DNA of 64,000 bases from Burkholderia sp. WP9 (GTDB taxonomy: Bacteria > Pseudomonadota > Gammaproteobacteria > Burkholderiales > Burkholderiaceae): positions 124,001-188,000 of the forward strand of contig NZ_FNTG01000003.1 in assembly GCF_900104795.1 (NCBI RefSeq). The letters run 5' to 3'. A program made the translations under genes and the position numbers. Of the stretch, positions 19,835 through 29,697 are shown piece by piece. Under the pieces are notes generated by a model. That model was not told the DNA's origin, did no database searches, and saw nothing but the letters and a program-made list of their open reading frames with translations. Each line of letters begins with the position of its first letter. Position 1 is the first letter of the stretch.

Positions 19835-22800
19835 CGATGGAAAAAAAAATAGCAATTATCGGGATGGCGTGCCGCTTTCCCGGTGGCGTTGAGGGGCCGG
19901 ACGACTTCTGGGAGCTGCTTCGCGACGAACGCGATGCAGTGACCGCCGTTCCGGCCGACCGGTTTGGCACGGCGTTTTACCAGCACCCGTCGAAACGTGA
20001 GCCGGGAAAGAGCTACACGTTTGCGGCGGGCGTTCTTGATGACGTCGCTGGCTTCGACGCCGCATTCTTCGGGATCTCGCCCCGCGAGGCGACCCAGATG
20101 GACCCGCAGCAGCGACTGCTTCTCGAACTTGCCTGGGAAGCGTTCGAGGATGCCGGCGTGCGTCCGGCGACGATGCGTGGCCGCGACTGCGGCGTGTTCG
20201 TCGGTGTCGCGACGATGGACTACGGCAACCGCACCATGGACGATCTGAATTCGATCGATCCTTATTCGGCGACCGGCAATGCACTCAGCATCGCGTCAAA
20301 TCGTGTTTCCTATCTGTTCGATCTGCGCGGCCCGAGCATGTCGGTCGACACCGCGTGCTCGTCGTCTCTCGTTGCGCTTCATCAGGCCGTACAGGCGCTC
20401 CAGTCGGGCGAGACGGAGATGGCGCTCGCCGGCGGCGTCAACCTGCTGCTGCATCCGTTCGGCTTCGTCAGTTTCTCGAAGGCATCGATGCTCGCGCCGC
20501 GCGGCCGTTGCCGCGCATTCGACGCGACCGGCGACGGTTATATCCGCGCCGAAGGCGGCGCGTTCGTGCTACTCAAGCCGCTCGATCGGGCGCTGGCGGA
20601 CGGCGATACCATTCACGCCGTCATCGCCGGGTCGGGCGTGAACTCGAACGGGCATTCGCATGGCGGTATCAACGTGCCTGCCGCGGCGACGCAGGCCGAC
20701 CTGTTGCGCACGGTCTATCGGCGCGCGGGTGTCGATCCGCGCTCGCTGGCCTATCTGGAGGCGCACGGCACGGGAACCGCGGTCGGTGATCCCATTGAGG
20801 CTCGCGCGCTGATCGACGCAGTATCCGGTGGCCGGCCCGCGACGGATCCGCTGTTGATCGGCTCGGTCAAGACCAACATCGGGCACCTCGAAACCGCATC
20901 CGGCATGGCCGGCTTGCTGAAGGCCGTTCTGTGTCTGAAGCATCGGGCGGTGCCACGCTCGCTGCATTTCGAAACGCCCAATCCGGCAATCGACTTCGAA
21001 GGCGGCCGCCTGCGCGTGGTCGATCGCTTCACGCCACTCGAACGGGGCGAACATGAACTGCTTGCGATCGGCGTCAACTCGTTCGGATTTGGCGGCACCA
21101 ACGCGCACGTCGTCCTGACCGAAGCGGCACGCCCGGGCGATCTGCATCCGCCTCGCGCGCACGCCCACAGCGAGTCCTTGCCGCCGCTCATGTTGACCGC
21201 GCGATCGCCTGGTGCGCTTGGCGCGCTTGCCGCGCGCTATCTCTCCCGCCTGCAGGCCGGAGCGGATTGGGCCGCGCTCGCGGCCACCGCGGCGCGTCGC
21301 CGGCAGTGGCTCGAACACCGCGCGGTCATCGCACCGGCCAATCTGGACGAGGGCCGTGAGGCACTGTCGGCCTTGGCCGAACCGTCCGATCGCGCGCTGC
21401 CGGCGTGCGTCGCGCAGGCGCAAGCGGCGCAGGCGGACTCAAAGGTCGCGTTCGTCTATGCGGGCAACGGCAGTCAGTGGGCCGGGATGGGCAAGCAACT
21501 CTATGCGCAGGACGCGGTGTTCCGCGCTGCGATGGATGAGGTCGATGTGCTTTGGCGCGCGGACGGGGCCGCATCGCTCGTCGCCGCGATGTGCGAAGGC
21601 GTCAGCGCAGAATGGCTCGCGGTGACGGAAAACGCGCAACCGCTTCTTTTCGCGATGCAGGTCGGCATAACGCGCGTCCTTACTGCGCGCGGCCTGCGCT
21701 TCGACGCGACGGTCGGCCATAGTGTCGGCGAGATCGCGGCGGCGTGGGCATCAGGTGCGCTGACGCTCGCGGAGAGCGTGCGCGTGATCCGCATTCGCAG
21801 CGCAGCGCAGGCGCTGACGCGCGGTACCGGCAGGATGGCCGCGGCCGGCGTCGGCGAAGCGGCCGCGCGCGAGCGGATCGCGCGGCTCGATCTGACGTCG
21901 GCCGTCGAGGTGGCCGGGGTCAACAGTCCGGAATCCGTGACGCTCGCCGGCTCGCAGGTCGGGCTCGAGGCCGTCGGCGCGGCGCTTGCCCGCGACGGTC
22001 ATTTCTTTCAGATGCTCGATCTGGACTATGCATTCCACAGCAGCCGCATGGACGGCATCGAGGCCGTCGTGCGCGACGGGCTCTCCGATCTCGCTCCGCG
22101 CGACGGCAGCACGCGCTTCGTCTCGACGGTTACCGGCGATGTCCTGCGCGGGACCGGGCTCGACGTTGGCTACTGGTGGCGCAACATTCGCGAGCCGGTC
22201 CGCTTCGGCGCAGCGATCGCACGTCTCGCCAATGATCGTGTGCGCGTGTTCATCGAAGTGGCGCCGCATTCGATCCTGCGCATGTATGTCAAACAAACGC
22301 TCGATGCACTGAAGCTTTCGGGCGCCATCGTGCCGACGCTCAAGCGTCAGCACGACCGCGCGGAGATGCTCGCGCATTCGGTTCTTTCGGCGGTCGCGCA
22401 CGGCGCGTGCGTCGATCTGGACCGCTTCGTTCCGGACGGGCCGCGCACCGCGTTGCCGACATATCCGTGGCAGCGCGAACGATACTGGCTCGAGTCGAGC
22501 GCCGAAGGCTACAACCTCGTGAATCGGCGTATCGATCATCCGCTGCTCGGCTACCGGCTGCATGAGCATGCGTTCGCGTGGGAGAACCAGCTCGATCCGC
22601 AACGCGTGCCGATGCTGGCCGATCACGTCGTCGATGGCGGTGTCGCGTTTCCGGGCGCGGGCTATGTCGAGATGGCGCTCGCCGCCGCGCGCGTATTCTT
22701 CGGCAAGCCGGATGCGGCCGTTGAGAATGTCGAAATCCGCATGCCGGTCGTGTTCCCGCCGCAGCAAGGGAAACTGTTCCGCCTGATCGTCGATGCGCGC

Positions 22801-25800
22801 ACCGCGTCTTTCACGATCGAGACGCGCGACCGCATGAGCGACGCCTCGTGGAACCTCAACGTGACGGGGCGGCTGCTCGAGAGCGGCAACACGCTCCATG
22901 CGGACAGTGCGGCCGATGCATCGGCGATCGCCCGTCTCGAGGCGTGCTTCGTGATGGCCGGCGACGCGCTCTACGCGAGTACGACCGCGATCGGGTTGAG
23001 TTATGGGCCGGCCTTCCGCTGGGTGAAGACCGTGCAGGTGTCGGGCGACGACGCGCTGGCCGATCTCGAAGCGCCCCCGATCCTCAACGATGCAAACGCG
23101 CTCGCCGGCTATCTGCTGCATCCCGCGCTGATGGACAGCGGTTTCCATCCTCTGTTTGCCGTGCTGGGCAAGACCGGCGCCGCGCCTGACGAGGCGCGGG
23201 CGGCGTTCGTTCCCGTGCAGATCGGCCGCATCGATTTCCTGCGCGGCGATTCGGTGCGGCGTGTGCTCGCGCGCATCCATCGCCGCAGCCCGCACTCGAT
23301 CGTCGCATCGTTCGCATTCCTCGATGCCAACGGCGCAATCGTCGCGCGCATGTCCGATTGCCGTTTCCGTCGCGTCGATCTGACTGCCCGGCGGCACGTC
23401 GCGCCGGCGCGCTTTGCCTATGCGCTGGAAGCACGACCGTTGCAGGACGGCTTCAGCGCCGATGGACTGCCATCGCCGGCCGCGCTCGTCGAGCGCGCGA
23501 ACGCGCAGGTGTTGTCGGGCGAAGAAGGCGCGAACCGTACGCGTCATCTGACCGAAATGCTGCCGATTCTCGACGTGCTCGCGGGCCTGCATGCGCTCGA
23601 AGCGCTCGAGGCGCTGGATGCGTTTGCGCAACCGGCGTTGCCCGTGCATTCAAATCAGCGGATCGTGGCGCGGCTCGCGGAAATCGTCGTCGAAGACGGT
23701 CTCGCCTATCTCGACGGCGAGCGCCTCGTGCGCGCCGATGTGACTTGCGCGGCGATGCCCGCGCGCGACGCGTTGTGGCGCGACGTGCTTGTGGCGTCAC
23801 CCGCGCATGTGGCCGAATTGACGTTGCTCGCGCATCTCGGCGCCGCGCTGCCGCGCGTGCTGCGCGGCGCGTCGCCGGTTGCCGCCGTGCTGCTTTCGCC
23901 GACGGGACGCAGTCTCGTCGAACAGTTTTTCGATTCGTCGCCGACCTGGACGCATGCGCGCGCGATGCTCGCCGCGTGCGTCGGACAGGCAGTGGCGGCG
24001 TGGCCGCAAACGCGGCGTCTGCGCGTGCTGGAAATCGGCGCGTCGAGCGGCGACGTGCTGCAGCCGCTCGATATCGACGTGCCGGCCGCGCGCTGCGAAT
24101 ACACGCTGGCCGGCACGCAGCAGCAGCTCGCCGGCTTCGAAGCGGAAGGGCGCTCGCACGTGCAGACGCTTTTGCTTGAAGCCGGTGAGCCACCGTTTTC
24201 GCGATGCCGCGACAAGGCGCCGTTCGATGTAATCGTCGTCAACCGGACGCTCGGCGAACAGGCAGACCCGCTCGCGATGCTGACGGCGATCGTCGAACGG
24301 CTCGTGCCGGGCGGGATCGTCATGATCGCCGACGCGCGCCGCAGCCGTTTCGCGGACATCGTGTTCGGCATGTCGGGTAGCGAAGTGTCCGCGGCGACCC
24401 ATGGCGCATTGTCTCCAGCCGTGATCGCGTCGCTCTGTGAGTGCGCTGGTTTGACCGATATCGTGCGCGACATTGAAGGCAACCTCGATATGGAGGGCGT
24501 ACCGACTTTCGTCGTCGCGCGCAAGCCGGTCGCCGCGAATCAGGTCGCCAGGCGGCATGGCGATGGCGCGCACTGGCTCCTCGTGCACGACGAGAACGAT
24601 GCCTTCGGCGCCGCGTTGTCCGGCGAGCTTGCCCGTCTCGGCTGCCATGTCGAAACGGCGTCCGTGCGCGATGCCACCGCGTGGTCGGCGCGACAGCCGG
24701 CGCAGCAACGGTCGCATATCGTATTCACTGCGCCGTATACGCACGTCGACGACGCCAGTGGCGCCGACGTGATGCGTGCGCAAGAGGGCGGGGCGATATC
24801 GCTTGCGGCGCTCGTGCGGGAAATCGATGCAACTGGCGCGGCAGAGCGCGTTCAACTGTGCGTCGTGACGCAGGGCGGGGCGCCGTTCGCCGAGGGTGCA
24901 ACGTCGCATCCGGAACAGGCAACGCTCTGGGGACTTGGGCGGGTGATCGCGAACGAGCATCCGGCGCTGTCGACGCGCCTGATCGACGTCGGTCCTGCCG
25001 GCGAACAGCACGCGGCGCGTCTGGCGCAGACGCTGCTCGACGACGATGGCGAGGAAGAAGTGCTGCTCGCGCCGCACGGCCGCTACGTTCCACGCATGCT
25101 GGCGGCGCCCGAGGCGCAAGGACGCAGGGGCGTCGAATCGAGGCCGCCGCACGCGGTGCTTGCGTTCGACATGCCCGGATCGCTGCGCAACCTCGAATGG
25201 TTCGCATTGCCGGCGCGCGAACCGGGACGCGACGAAGTGGAGATCGAGCCCGTCGCGACCGGCCTCAACTTCCGCGATGTGATGTACGCGATGGGACTGC
25301 TCTCCGACGAAGCCGTCGAAACTGGCTTCGCGGGCGCGACGATCGGCATGGAGCTGTCGGGCCGGGTCGTCCGGGTCGGCGCGGACGTCGAAGGCTGGGC
25401 ACCGGGCGACCCGGTCCTCGGCTTCGCTCCTGCGTCGTTCGCGACGCGCGTGTACACCCGCGCGTCGGCGATCGCGCGCAAGCCCGAGGGCATGTCGTTC
25501 GAAGAGGCCGCGACGATTCCGACGACCTTCTTCACCGCGTACTACGCACTGTGCGAGCTCGCGCGGCTGCGGCGCGGCGAGCGGGTCCTCGTGCACGGCG
25601 GCGCCGGCGGCGTCGGCATCGCGGCGATCCAGATCGCGCGAAATCTCGGCGCGGAAGTGTTCGTCACGGCGGGCAGCGACGAAAAGCGCGAGTTCGTCCG
25701 TCTGCTCGGCGCCGACCACGTGTTCGACTCGCGCAGCCTCGCGTTCGCGGATGAAATTCGCGCCTGCACACACGGCCAGGGCGTCGATATCGTGCTCAAT

Positions 25801-27423
25801 TCGCTCGCCGGCGAGGCGATGGTGCGCAGCATCGAGACGCTACGGCCGTTCGGACGTTTCCTCGAGTTGGGCAAGCGCGATTTCTATGAGAACAGTCAGA
25901 TCGGCTTGCGCCCGTTCCGCAACAACATCAGCTATTTCGGCATCGACGCGGACCAGTTGATGGGCGCGCTCCCCGATCTCACGACGCGTCTGTTCAAAGA
26001 AGTGATGGCGCTATTCGCGAGCGGCGTGCTGCATCCACTGCCGTATCGCGCGTTTCCCGCGGCTCGCGCGGAGCAGGCGTTCCGCTACATGCAGCAGGCG
26101 CGTCAGATCGGCAAGGTGCTCGTGACGTATCCGTCGGGCACGCCTGCGCCGACGCGCGGCGTCGCCCAGCCGAAGACATTCACGCTGAATCCGGATGCGG
26201 CCTATCTGATTGTCGGGGGAACGGGCGGACTCGGGTTCGCGACCGCGCGCTGGATGGTCGCGCGCGGCGCACGCCACCTGACGCTCGCGAGCCGCGCCGG
26301 CGCGCTCGATCCTCAGAAGCAGGCGCAGGTCGAACGCTGGCGCGACGAAGACGGCGTGACCGTGTCCGTGGCGGCATGCGACGTTACCCATGGCGAGGCG
26401 CTCGACCAGCTGATCGATGCGATTGAGCGCCGCGGCACGCCGCTCAAGGGCGTGCTGCATTCGGCGATGCGTATCGACGATGGCCTGCTGCGCAACTTCG
26501 ACGATGCACGGTTTGCGGCCGTGCTCGAACCGAAGGTCGCAGGCGCGTGGAACCTGCATCGCGCAACGCAACGGCGCTCGCTCGATTTCTTCGTGCTGTA
26601 TTCCTCTGCCACCACTTACCTCGGCAATCCGGGGCAGGGTGCGTACGTCGCTGCAAACAGTTTCCTCGAGGCGCTCGTCGCCCATCGTCGCGCGGCCGGG
26701 CTGCCCGCTACCTTCATGGCGTGGGGGCCGATCGAAGACGTCGGCTTCCTCGCGCATCACAGCGAGACGCGCGACGCGCTGCAGGCACGGATCGGCGGTG
26801 CGTCGATCACGTCCGATGAGGCAATGCCCGCGCTCGAGCGGACGCTGGCGAGCGGTCATGCCGGTGAAGCGGTGGTGCGTCTCGATTGGCACGCGATCGC
26901 GCGCGGCATGCCCGCCGCGCAGGCGCGCCGTTACCTGGCGCTGCAGACTGGCGGAGCGGCGGAGACGCCGGGAGAGGACGTCGTGTTGCTGGAGCAATTG
27001 CGCGCGCTCGCGCCCGCGGAAACAGTGGCGCTGGTCGAAACGGCGCTGCGCAGCCAGATCGCGCGCATCCTTCACATGTCCCCGGATCGAGTCGAAGCCG
27101 AACGGTCCGTTCTCGATCTCGGCATGGACTCGTTGATGGGAATGGAGCTCGGTATGGCCGTCGAGGAAACATTCGGCGTCAAGCTGTCGATCATGGCGAT
27201 CGCGGAAGGTGCAAGCGTCCATACGCTTGCCGTGCGCATCGTCGATTTGCTCGACGATCGCGGCACGGGCGAGGGCGCGGCCGGGTCGGAGGAACAACTC
27301 GCGGCGCTCGCCGCACGACACGCGCTCGACGACGACGACGCGCGTACGTTGCTCGAACGCAACCAGGATCAAGGGAATCGGGGAGCTGCACCATGCAAGT
27401 CGACGCCGGCGTTTGCCGAGTGA
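19831..27423 (+). CDS. Type I PKS / fatty-acid-synthase-like protein (WcbR/RkpA-like)
   Basis: A 2530-residue single-module synthase; ATG 19831 overlaps the previous stop (19837 is an alternative). Domains in order: KS (residues 5-430) with Cys176 in DTACSSS, His312 in EAHGTGT and His352 in KTNIGHLE; AT (about 530-850) with Ser631 in GHSVGE; DH (about 885-1160) with His932 in DHVVDGGVAFPGAG and Asp1102 in HPALMDSGF; a methyltransferase-like region (about 1390-1500, VLEIGASSGD); ER (about 1800-2110) with HGGAGGVGIAAIQIA; KR (about 2120-2400) with VGGTGGLGFATA and Tyr2272 in GQGAYVAANS; ACP with Ser2434 in LGMDSLMGME. No thioesterase is seen. It should make a reduced acyl chain handed from the ACP to the AONS-like enzyme encoded at 28375. 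Confidence 0.93.
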   Translation: MTMEKKIAIIGMACRFPGGVEGPDDFWELLRDERDAVTAVPADRFGTAFYQHPSKREPGKSYTFAAGVLDDVAGFDAAFFGISPREATQMDPQQRLLLELAWEAFEDAGVRPATMRGRDCGVFVGVATMDYGNRTMDDLNSIDPYSATGNALSIASNRVSYLFDLRGPSMSVDTACSSSLVALHQAVQALQSGETEMALAGGVNLLLHPFGFVSFSKASMLAPRGRCRAFDATGDGYIRAEGGAFVLLKPLDRALADGDTIHAVIAGSGVNSNGHSHGGINVPAAATQADLLRTVYRRAGVDPRSLAYLEAHGTGTAVGDPIEARALIDAVSGGRPATDPLLIGSVKTNIGHLETASGMAGLLKAVLCLKHRAVPRSLHFETPNPAIDFEGGRLRVVDRFTPLERGEHELLAIGVNSFGFGGTNAHVVLTEAARPGDLHPPRAHAHSESLPPLMLTARSPGALGALAARYLSRLQAGADWAALAATAARRRQWLEHRAVIAPANLDEGREALSALAEPSDRALPACVAQAQAAQADSKVAFVYAGNGSQWAGMGKQLYAQDAVFRAAMDEVDVLWRADGAASLVAAMCEGVSAEWLAVTENAQPLLFAMQVGITRVLTARGLRFDATVGHSVGEIAAAWASGALTLAESVRVIRIRSAAQALTRGTGRMAAAGVGEAAARERIARLDLTSAVEVAGVNSPESVTLAGSQVGLEAVGAALARDGHFFQMLDLDYAFHSSRMDGIEAVVRDGLSDLAPRDGSTRFVSTVTGDVLRGTGLDVGYWWRNIREPVRFGAAIARLANDRVRVFIEVAPHSILRMYVKQTLDALKLSGAIVPTLKRQHDRAEMLAHSVLSAVAHGACVDLDRFVPDGPRTALPTYPWQRERYWLESSAEGYNLVNRRIDHPLLGYRLHEHAFAWENQLDPQRVPMLADHVVDGGVAFPGAGYVEMALAAARVFFGKPDAAVENVEIRMPVVFPPQQGKLFRLIVDARTASFTIETRDRMSDASWNLNVTGRLLESGNTLHADSAADASAIARLEACFVMAGDALYASTTAIGLSYGPAFRWVKTVQVSGDDALADLEAPPILNDANALAGYLLHPALMDSGFHPLFAVLGKTGAAPDEARAAFVPVQIGRIDFLRGDSVRRVLARIHRRSPHSIVASFAFLDANGAIVARMSDCRFRRVDLTARRHVAPARFAYALEARPLQDGFSADGLPSPAALVERANAQVLSGEEGANRTRHLTEMLPILDVLAGLHALEALEALDAFAQPALPVHSNQRIVARLAEIVVEDGLAYLDGERLVRADVTCAAMPARDALWRDVLVASPAHVAELTLLAHLGAALPRVLRGASPVAAVLLSPTGRSLVEQFFDSSPTWTHARAMLAACVGQAVAAWPQTRRLRVLEIGASSGDVLQPLDIDVPAARCEYTLAGTQQQLAGFEAEGRSHVQTLLLEAGEPPFSRCRDKAPFDVIVVNRTLGEQADPLAMLTAIVERLVPGGIVMIADARRSRFADIVFGMSGSEVSAATHGALSPAVIASLCECAGLTDIVRDIEGNLDMEGVPTFVVARKPVAANQVARRHGDGAHWLLVHDENDAFGAALSGELARLGCHVETASVRDATAWSARQPAQQRSHIVFTAPYTHVDDASGADVMRAQEGGAISLAALVREIDATGAAERVQLCVVTQGGAPFAEGATSHPEQATLWGLGRVIANEHPALSTRLIDVGPAGEQHAARLAQTLLDDDGEEEVLLAPHGRYVPRMLAAPEAQGRRGVESRPPHAVLAFDMPGSLRNLEWFALPAREPGRDEVEIEPVATGLNFRDVMYAMGLLSDEAVETGFAGATIGMELSGRVVRVGADVEGWAPGDPVLGFAPASFATRVYTRASAIARKPEGMSFEEAATIPTTFFTAYYALCELARLRRGERVLVHGGAGGVGIAAIQIARNLGAEVFVTAGSDEKREFVRLLGADHVFDSRSLAFADEIRACTHGQGVDIVLNSLAGEAMVRSIETLRPFGRFLELGKRDFYENSQIGLRPFRNNISYFGIDADQLMGALPDLTTRLFKEVMALFASGVLHPLPYRAFPAARAEQAFRYMQQARQIGKVLVTYPSGTPAPTRGVAQPKTFTLNPDAAYLIVGGTGGLGFATARWMVARGARHLTLASRAGALDPQKQAQVERWRDEDGVTVSVAACDVTHGEALDQLIDAIERRGTPLKGVLHSAMRIDDGLLRNFDDARFAAVLEPKVAGAWNLHRATQRRSLDFFVLYSSATTYLGNPGQGAYVAANSFLEALVAHRRAAGLPATFMAWGPIEDVGFLAHHSETRDALQARIGGASITSDEAMPALERTLASGHAGEAVVRLDWHAIARGMPAAQARRYLALQTGGAAETPGEDVVLLEQLRALAPAETVALVETALRSQIARILHMSPDRVEAERSVLDLGMDSLMGMELGMAVEETFGVKLSIMAIAEGASVHTLAVRIVDLLDDRGTGEGAAGSEEQLAALAARHALDDDDARTLLERNQDQGNRGAAPCKSTPAFAE

Positions 27424-28337
27424 AATTGCCGCCGGGCTGGCAAGCCGATGAAGGCACGCTGGCGAAACCGCTCGCGCTGTCGGGGCGTGGTCTGCACACC
27501 GGGCGACGCGTGAACGTGCGGATCCTGCCGGTCGCGCCATCGGGCGAGCGCCACGGTGTCGTGTTCCGGCGGGTCCGCGACGGGCGCGAACTCGGCGTAC
27601 TCCCAGCCGATCCCGCGCTGCGCCACGGCCAGCCGCTCTGCACGATGCTGCGCACGACCGATGGCATTGGCGTGCGCACGGTCGAGCATCTACTCGCGTC
27701 GCTGGTCGCCTGTGAGATCGATCACGCGATCGTCGAGCTCGACGCGGAAGAGGTGCCCATTCTCGACGGCAGCGCGCAGCCGTGGATCGACGCGATCATG
27801 GCCTGCGGCCGCACCGCGTTGCCGCGGCCGAAGCGGTTTCTGCGCGTGCTGAAGCCGGTGAACGTCGTCGATGGCACAGGCGCCGCACGTCGCGAAATGC
27901 GCGCCGAACCTGCAGAGCACTACGAAATGAGCGTGCACAACGACGACCTCACGGGCTTTGGCGACATGCATTGGAGCGGTCGCATCACGCCACGCACCTT
28001 CGTTGACGAGATCGCGTCGTCGCGTTCTTACGGACAGGTCAAATGGGCCGTGCCGGCGATCGTCGCAGGCTATCTGACCAGGATGCCGATCCTGCGCGGC
28101 GCGCGGCTCTCCTGCACGGCGGCGATCGTCGGCAAGCGCGTGGTCGGCGGCCTGCGACAACCGGACGAGTTTGTGAGACACCGCGTGCTCGATCTCGTCG
28201 GCGATCTGTCGCTGGCGGGTGGGCCGTTGCTCGGGCGCGTATCGGCGACGCGGCCCAGCCACGAAATGAACTACAGGCTGCTCGCCGAGCTGCTCAACAC
28301 GCCCGGTGCGTGCGAGTGGGTCGACGCGACCGCGTGA
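27393..28337 (+). CDS. LpxC-family deacetylase embedded in the capsule-lipid operon
   Basis: The ATG at 27393 follows GGGAG by 7 bp and overlaps the PKS gene by 31 bp; the longer open frame upstream is only overlap. The 314-residue product matches LpxC (UDP-3-O-acyl-GlcNAc deacetylase): LSGRGLHTGRRVNVRILP at the start, the Glu98-His99 pair in TVEHLLA, zinc ligands His263 and Asp267 in RHRVLDLVGDL, and His290 in SHEMNY. The 4- and 27-residue spacings between the late residues equal those I recall in E. coli LpxC (His238, Asp242, His265). All key residues are kept, so it is probably active. Its position between the PKS and the AONS-like enzyme argues for a substrate in capsule-lipid synthesis rather than lipid A. 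This slot corresponds to wcbS as I recall it. Confidence 0.85.
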   Translation: MQVDAGVCRVKLPPGWQADEGTLAKPLALSGRGLHTGRRVNVRILPVAPSGERHGVVFRRVRDGRELGVLPADPALRHGQPLCTMLRTTDGIGVRTVEHLLASLVACEIDHAIVELDAEEVPILDGSAQPWIDAIMACGRTALPRPKRFLRVLKPVNVVDGTGAARREMRAEPAEHYEMSVHNDDLTGFGDMHWSGRITPRTFVDEIASSRSYGQVKWAVPAIVAGYLTRMPILRGARLSCTAAIVGKRVVGGLRQPDEFVRHRVLDLVGDLSLAGGPLLGRVSATRPSHEMNYRLLAELLNTPGACEWVDATA

Positions 28338-28374
28338 CACAACGCACCGGACAAACCGGTCGTAAGGGGATTAC

Positions 28375-29697
28375 ATGAGCATCGGGGAACACCTTCGCCA
28401 GCAACTCGCGGCGAAAGCACTGAAGCGGCAACTGGAGCGCGCGACCGAAGAGGCTGCGGCGCCCGGTGTGCCTGACGCGCCTGGCGCGCAGACCCTGTCG
28501 GCGCGCAGCCGGTTCGAATCGATGCCGCAATATCAGCAGGTGAAGATCATGCGCGAGATGGGCGAGAAGTTGCGCGTCGACTCGCCGTTTTTTCGCGTGC
28601 ACGAAGGCGTCGCGGGCGCAACGACCTGCATCGGCGGACGCGAATACGTGAACTTCGCGAACTACAACTATCTCGGACTGGCGGGCGATCCTGTCGTGTC
28701 GGCGCGCGCAAAAGCCGCGATCGACCGCTACGGCACGTCGGCTTCGGCGAGCCGGATCGTCGCGGGCGAGCGGCCCGTGCAGCGTGCGCTCGAAGAGGCG
28801 CTGGCATCGTTCTACGAAACGGACGACTGCGTCGCGTTCGTGAGCGGCCATGCGACGAACGTGACGGTGATCGGCGCGCTGTTCGGACCGGGCGACCTGA
28901 TTGTTCACGATGCGCGCGCGCACAACAGCATCGTGCAGGGCGCGCAACTGAGCGGCGCGAAACGTCTCGGCTTTGCGCACAACGACTGGCAGGCGCTCGA
29001 CGAACTGTTGACGCGCGTGAGACGTGAGTACCGGCACGTGCTCATCGCGATCGAAGGCCTGTACAGCATGGACGGTGATTATCCCGACCTGCGGCGTTTC
29101 GTCGAAGTGAAGGAGCGTCATGGCGCGTTCCTGATGGTCGATGAAGCGCATTCGCTTGGCGTGCTCGGCGCGACGGGCAAGGGGATTCGCGAACACTGCG
29201 GCGTCGCGTCCGAATCCGTCGATCTCTGGATGGGCACGATGAGCAAGACGCTGGCCGGGTGTGGCGGCTTCATCGCCGGCTGCCAACCGCTCGCCGACAT
29301 GCTGCGCTACCTCGCGCCTGGCTTCCTGTATAGCGTTGGGCTCGCGCCGACCCTTGCCGAGGCGTCGCTGGCCGCGCTGGAACGGCTTCTGTCGGAGCCC
29401 GAACGCGTCGCGCAACTCCAGGCGCGCGGGCAGCAGTTCCTGACCGAAGCGCGCGCGGCTGGCTTCGACACTGGCGAGGGTGCGGGTTTTGCCGTCGTGC
29501 CCATCATCACGGGCAGTTCGGTGAAGGCGGCGCAGTGGGCAAATGCGATGTTCGACGAAGGCATCAACGTGCAGCCGATCTTCTATCCGGCTGTCGAAGA
29601 AAGGGCTGCGCGCCTGCGCTTCTTCATCTGCTCGACGCATCAGCCTGAGCAGATCAGTCGCACCATCGCGACGCTGGCGCGGATCGCGAGACGATGA
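28375..29697 (+). CDS. AONS-like alpha-oxoamine synthase (WcbT/RkpG-like)
   Basis: A 440-residue PLP enzyme of the 8-amino-7-oxononanoate synthase / serine palmitoyltransferase family. An N-terminal acidic-basic extension (about 60 residues) precedes the core. The core has NFANYNYLGLAGDP, SASRIVAGERPVQRALEEAL, MVDEAHSLGVLG with the PLP Asp and His, and GTMSKTLAG with the Schiff-base Lys291. It should condense an acyl thioester, probably from the upstream ACP, with an amino acid to give an amino-ketone. The large distance from biotin genes and the PKS neighbour argue against a biotin role. The gene follows the LpxC-like gene by 37 bp and overlaps the next start (ATGA). Confidence 0.88.
   Translation: MSIGEHLRQQLAAKALKRQLERATEEAAAPGVPDAPGAQTLSARSRFESMPQYQQVKIMREMGEKLRVDSPFFRVHEGVAGATTCIGGREYVNFANYNYLGLAGDPVVSARAKAAIDRYGTSASASRIVAGERPVQRALEEALASFYETDDCVAFVSGHATNVTVIGALFGPGDLIVHDARAHNSIVQGAQLSGAKRLGFAHNDWQALDELLTRVRREYRHVLIAIEGLYSMDGDYPDLRRFVEVKERHGAFLMVDEAHSLGVLGATGKGIREHCGVASESVDLWMGTMSKTLAGCGGFIAGCQPLADMLRYLAPGFLYSVGLAPTLAEASLAALERLLSEPERVAQLQARGQQFLTEARAAGFDTGEGAGFAVVPIITGSSVKAAQWANAMFDEGINVQPIFYPAVEERAARLRFFICSTHQPEQISRTIATLARIARR

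Noticed and set aside
21751..23649. Long minus-strand frame of 632 codons inside the PKS gene
   Set aside because: It is a shadow of the high-GC coding strand: Arg- and His-rich product, no family, no ribosome-binding site, and the PKS domains on the other strand are complete.
23797..25773. Minus-strand frame of 658 codons inside the PKS gene
   Set aside because: Same reasons: antisense to intact KS-AT-DH-ER-KR-ACP coding sequence.
26886..27392. Upstream extension of the LpxC-like gene
   Set aside because: It overlaps the PKS ACP region in another frame; the ATG at 27393 has a good ribosome-binding site and matches the natural LpxC start.
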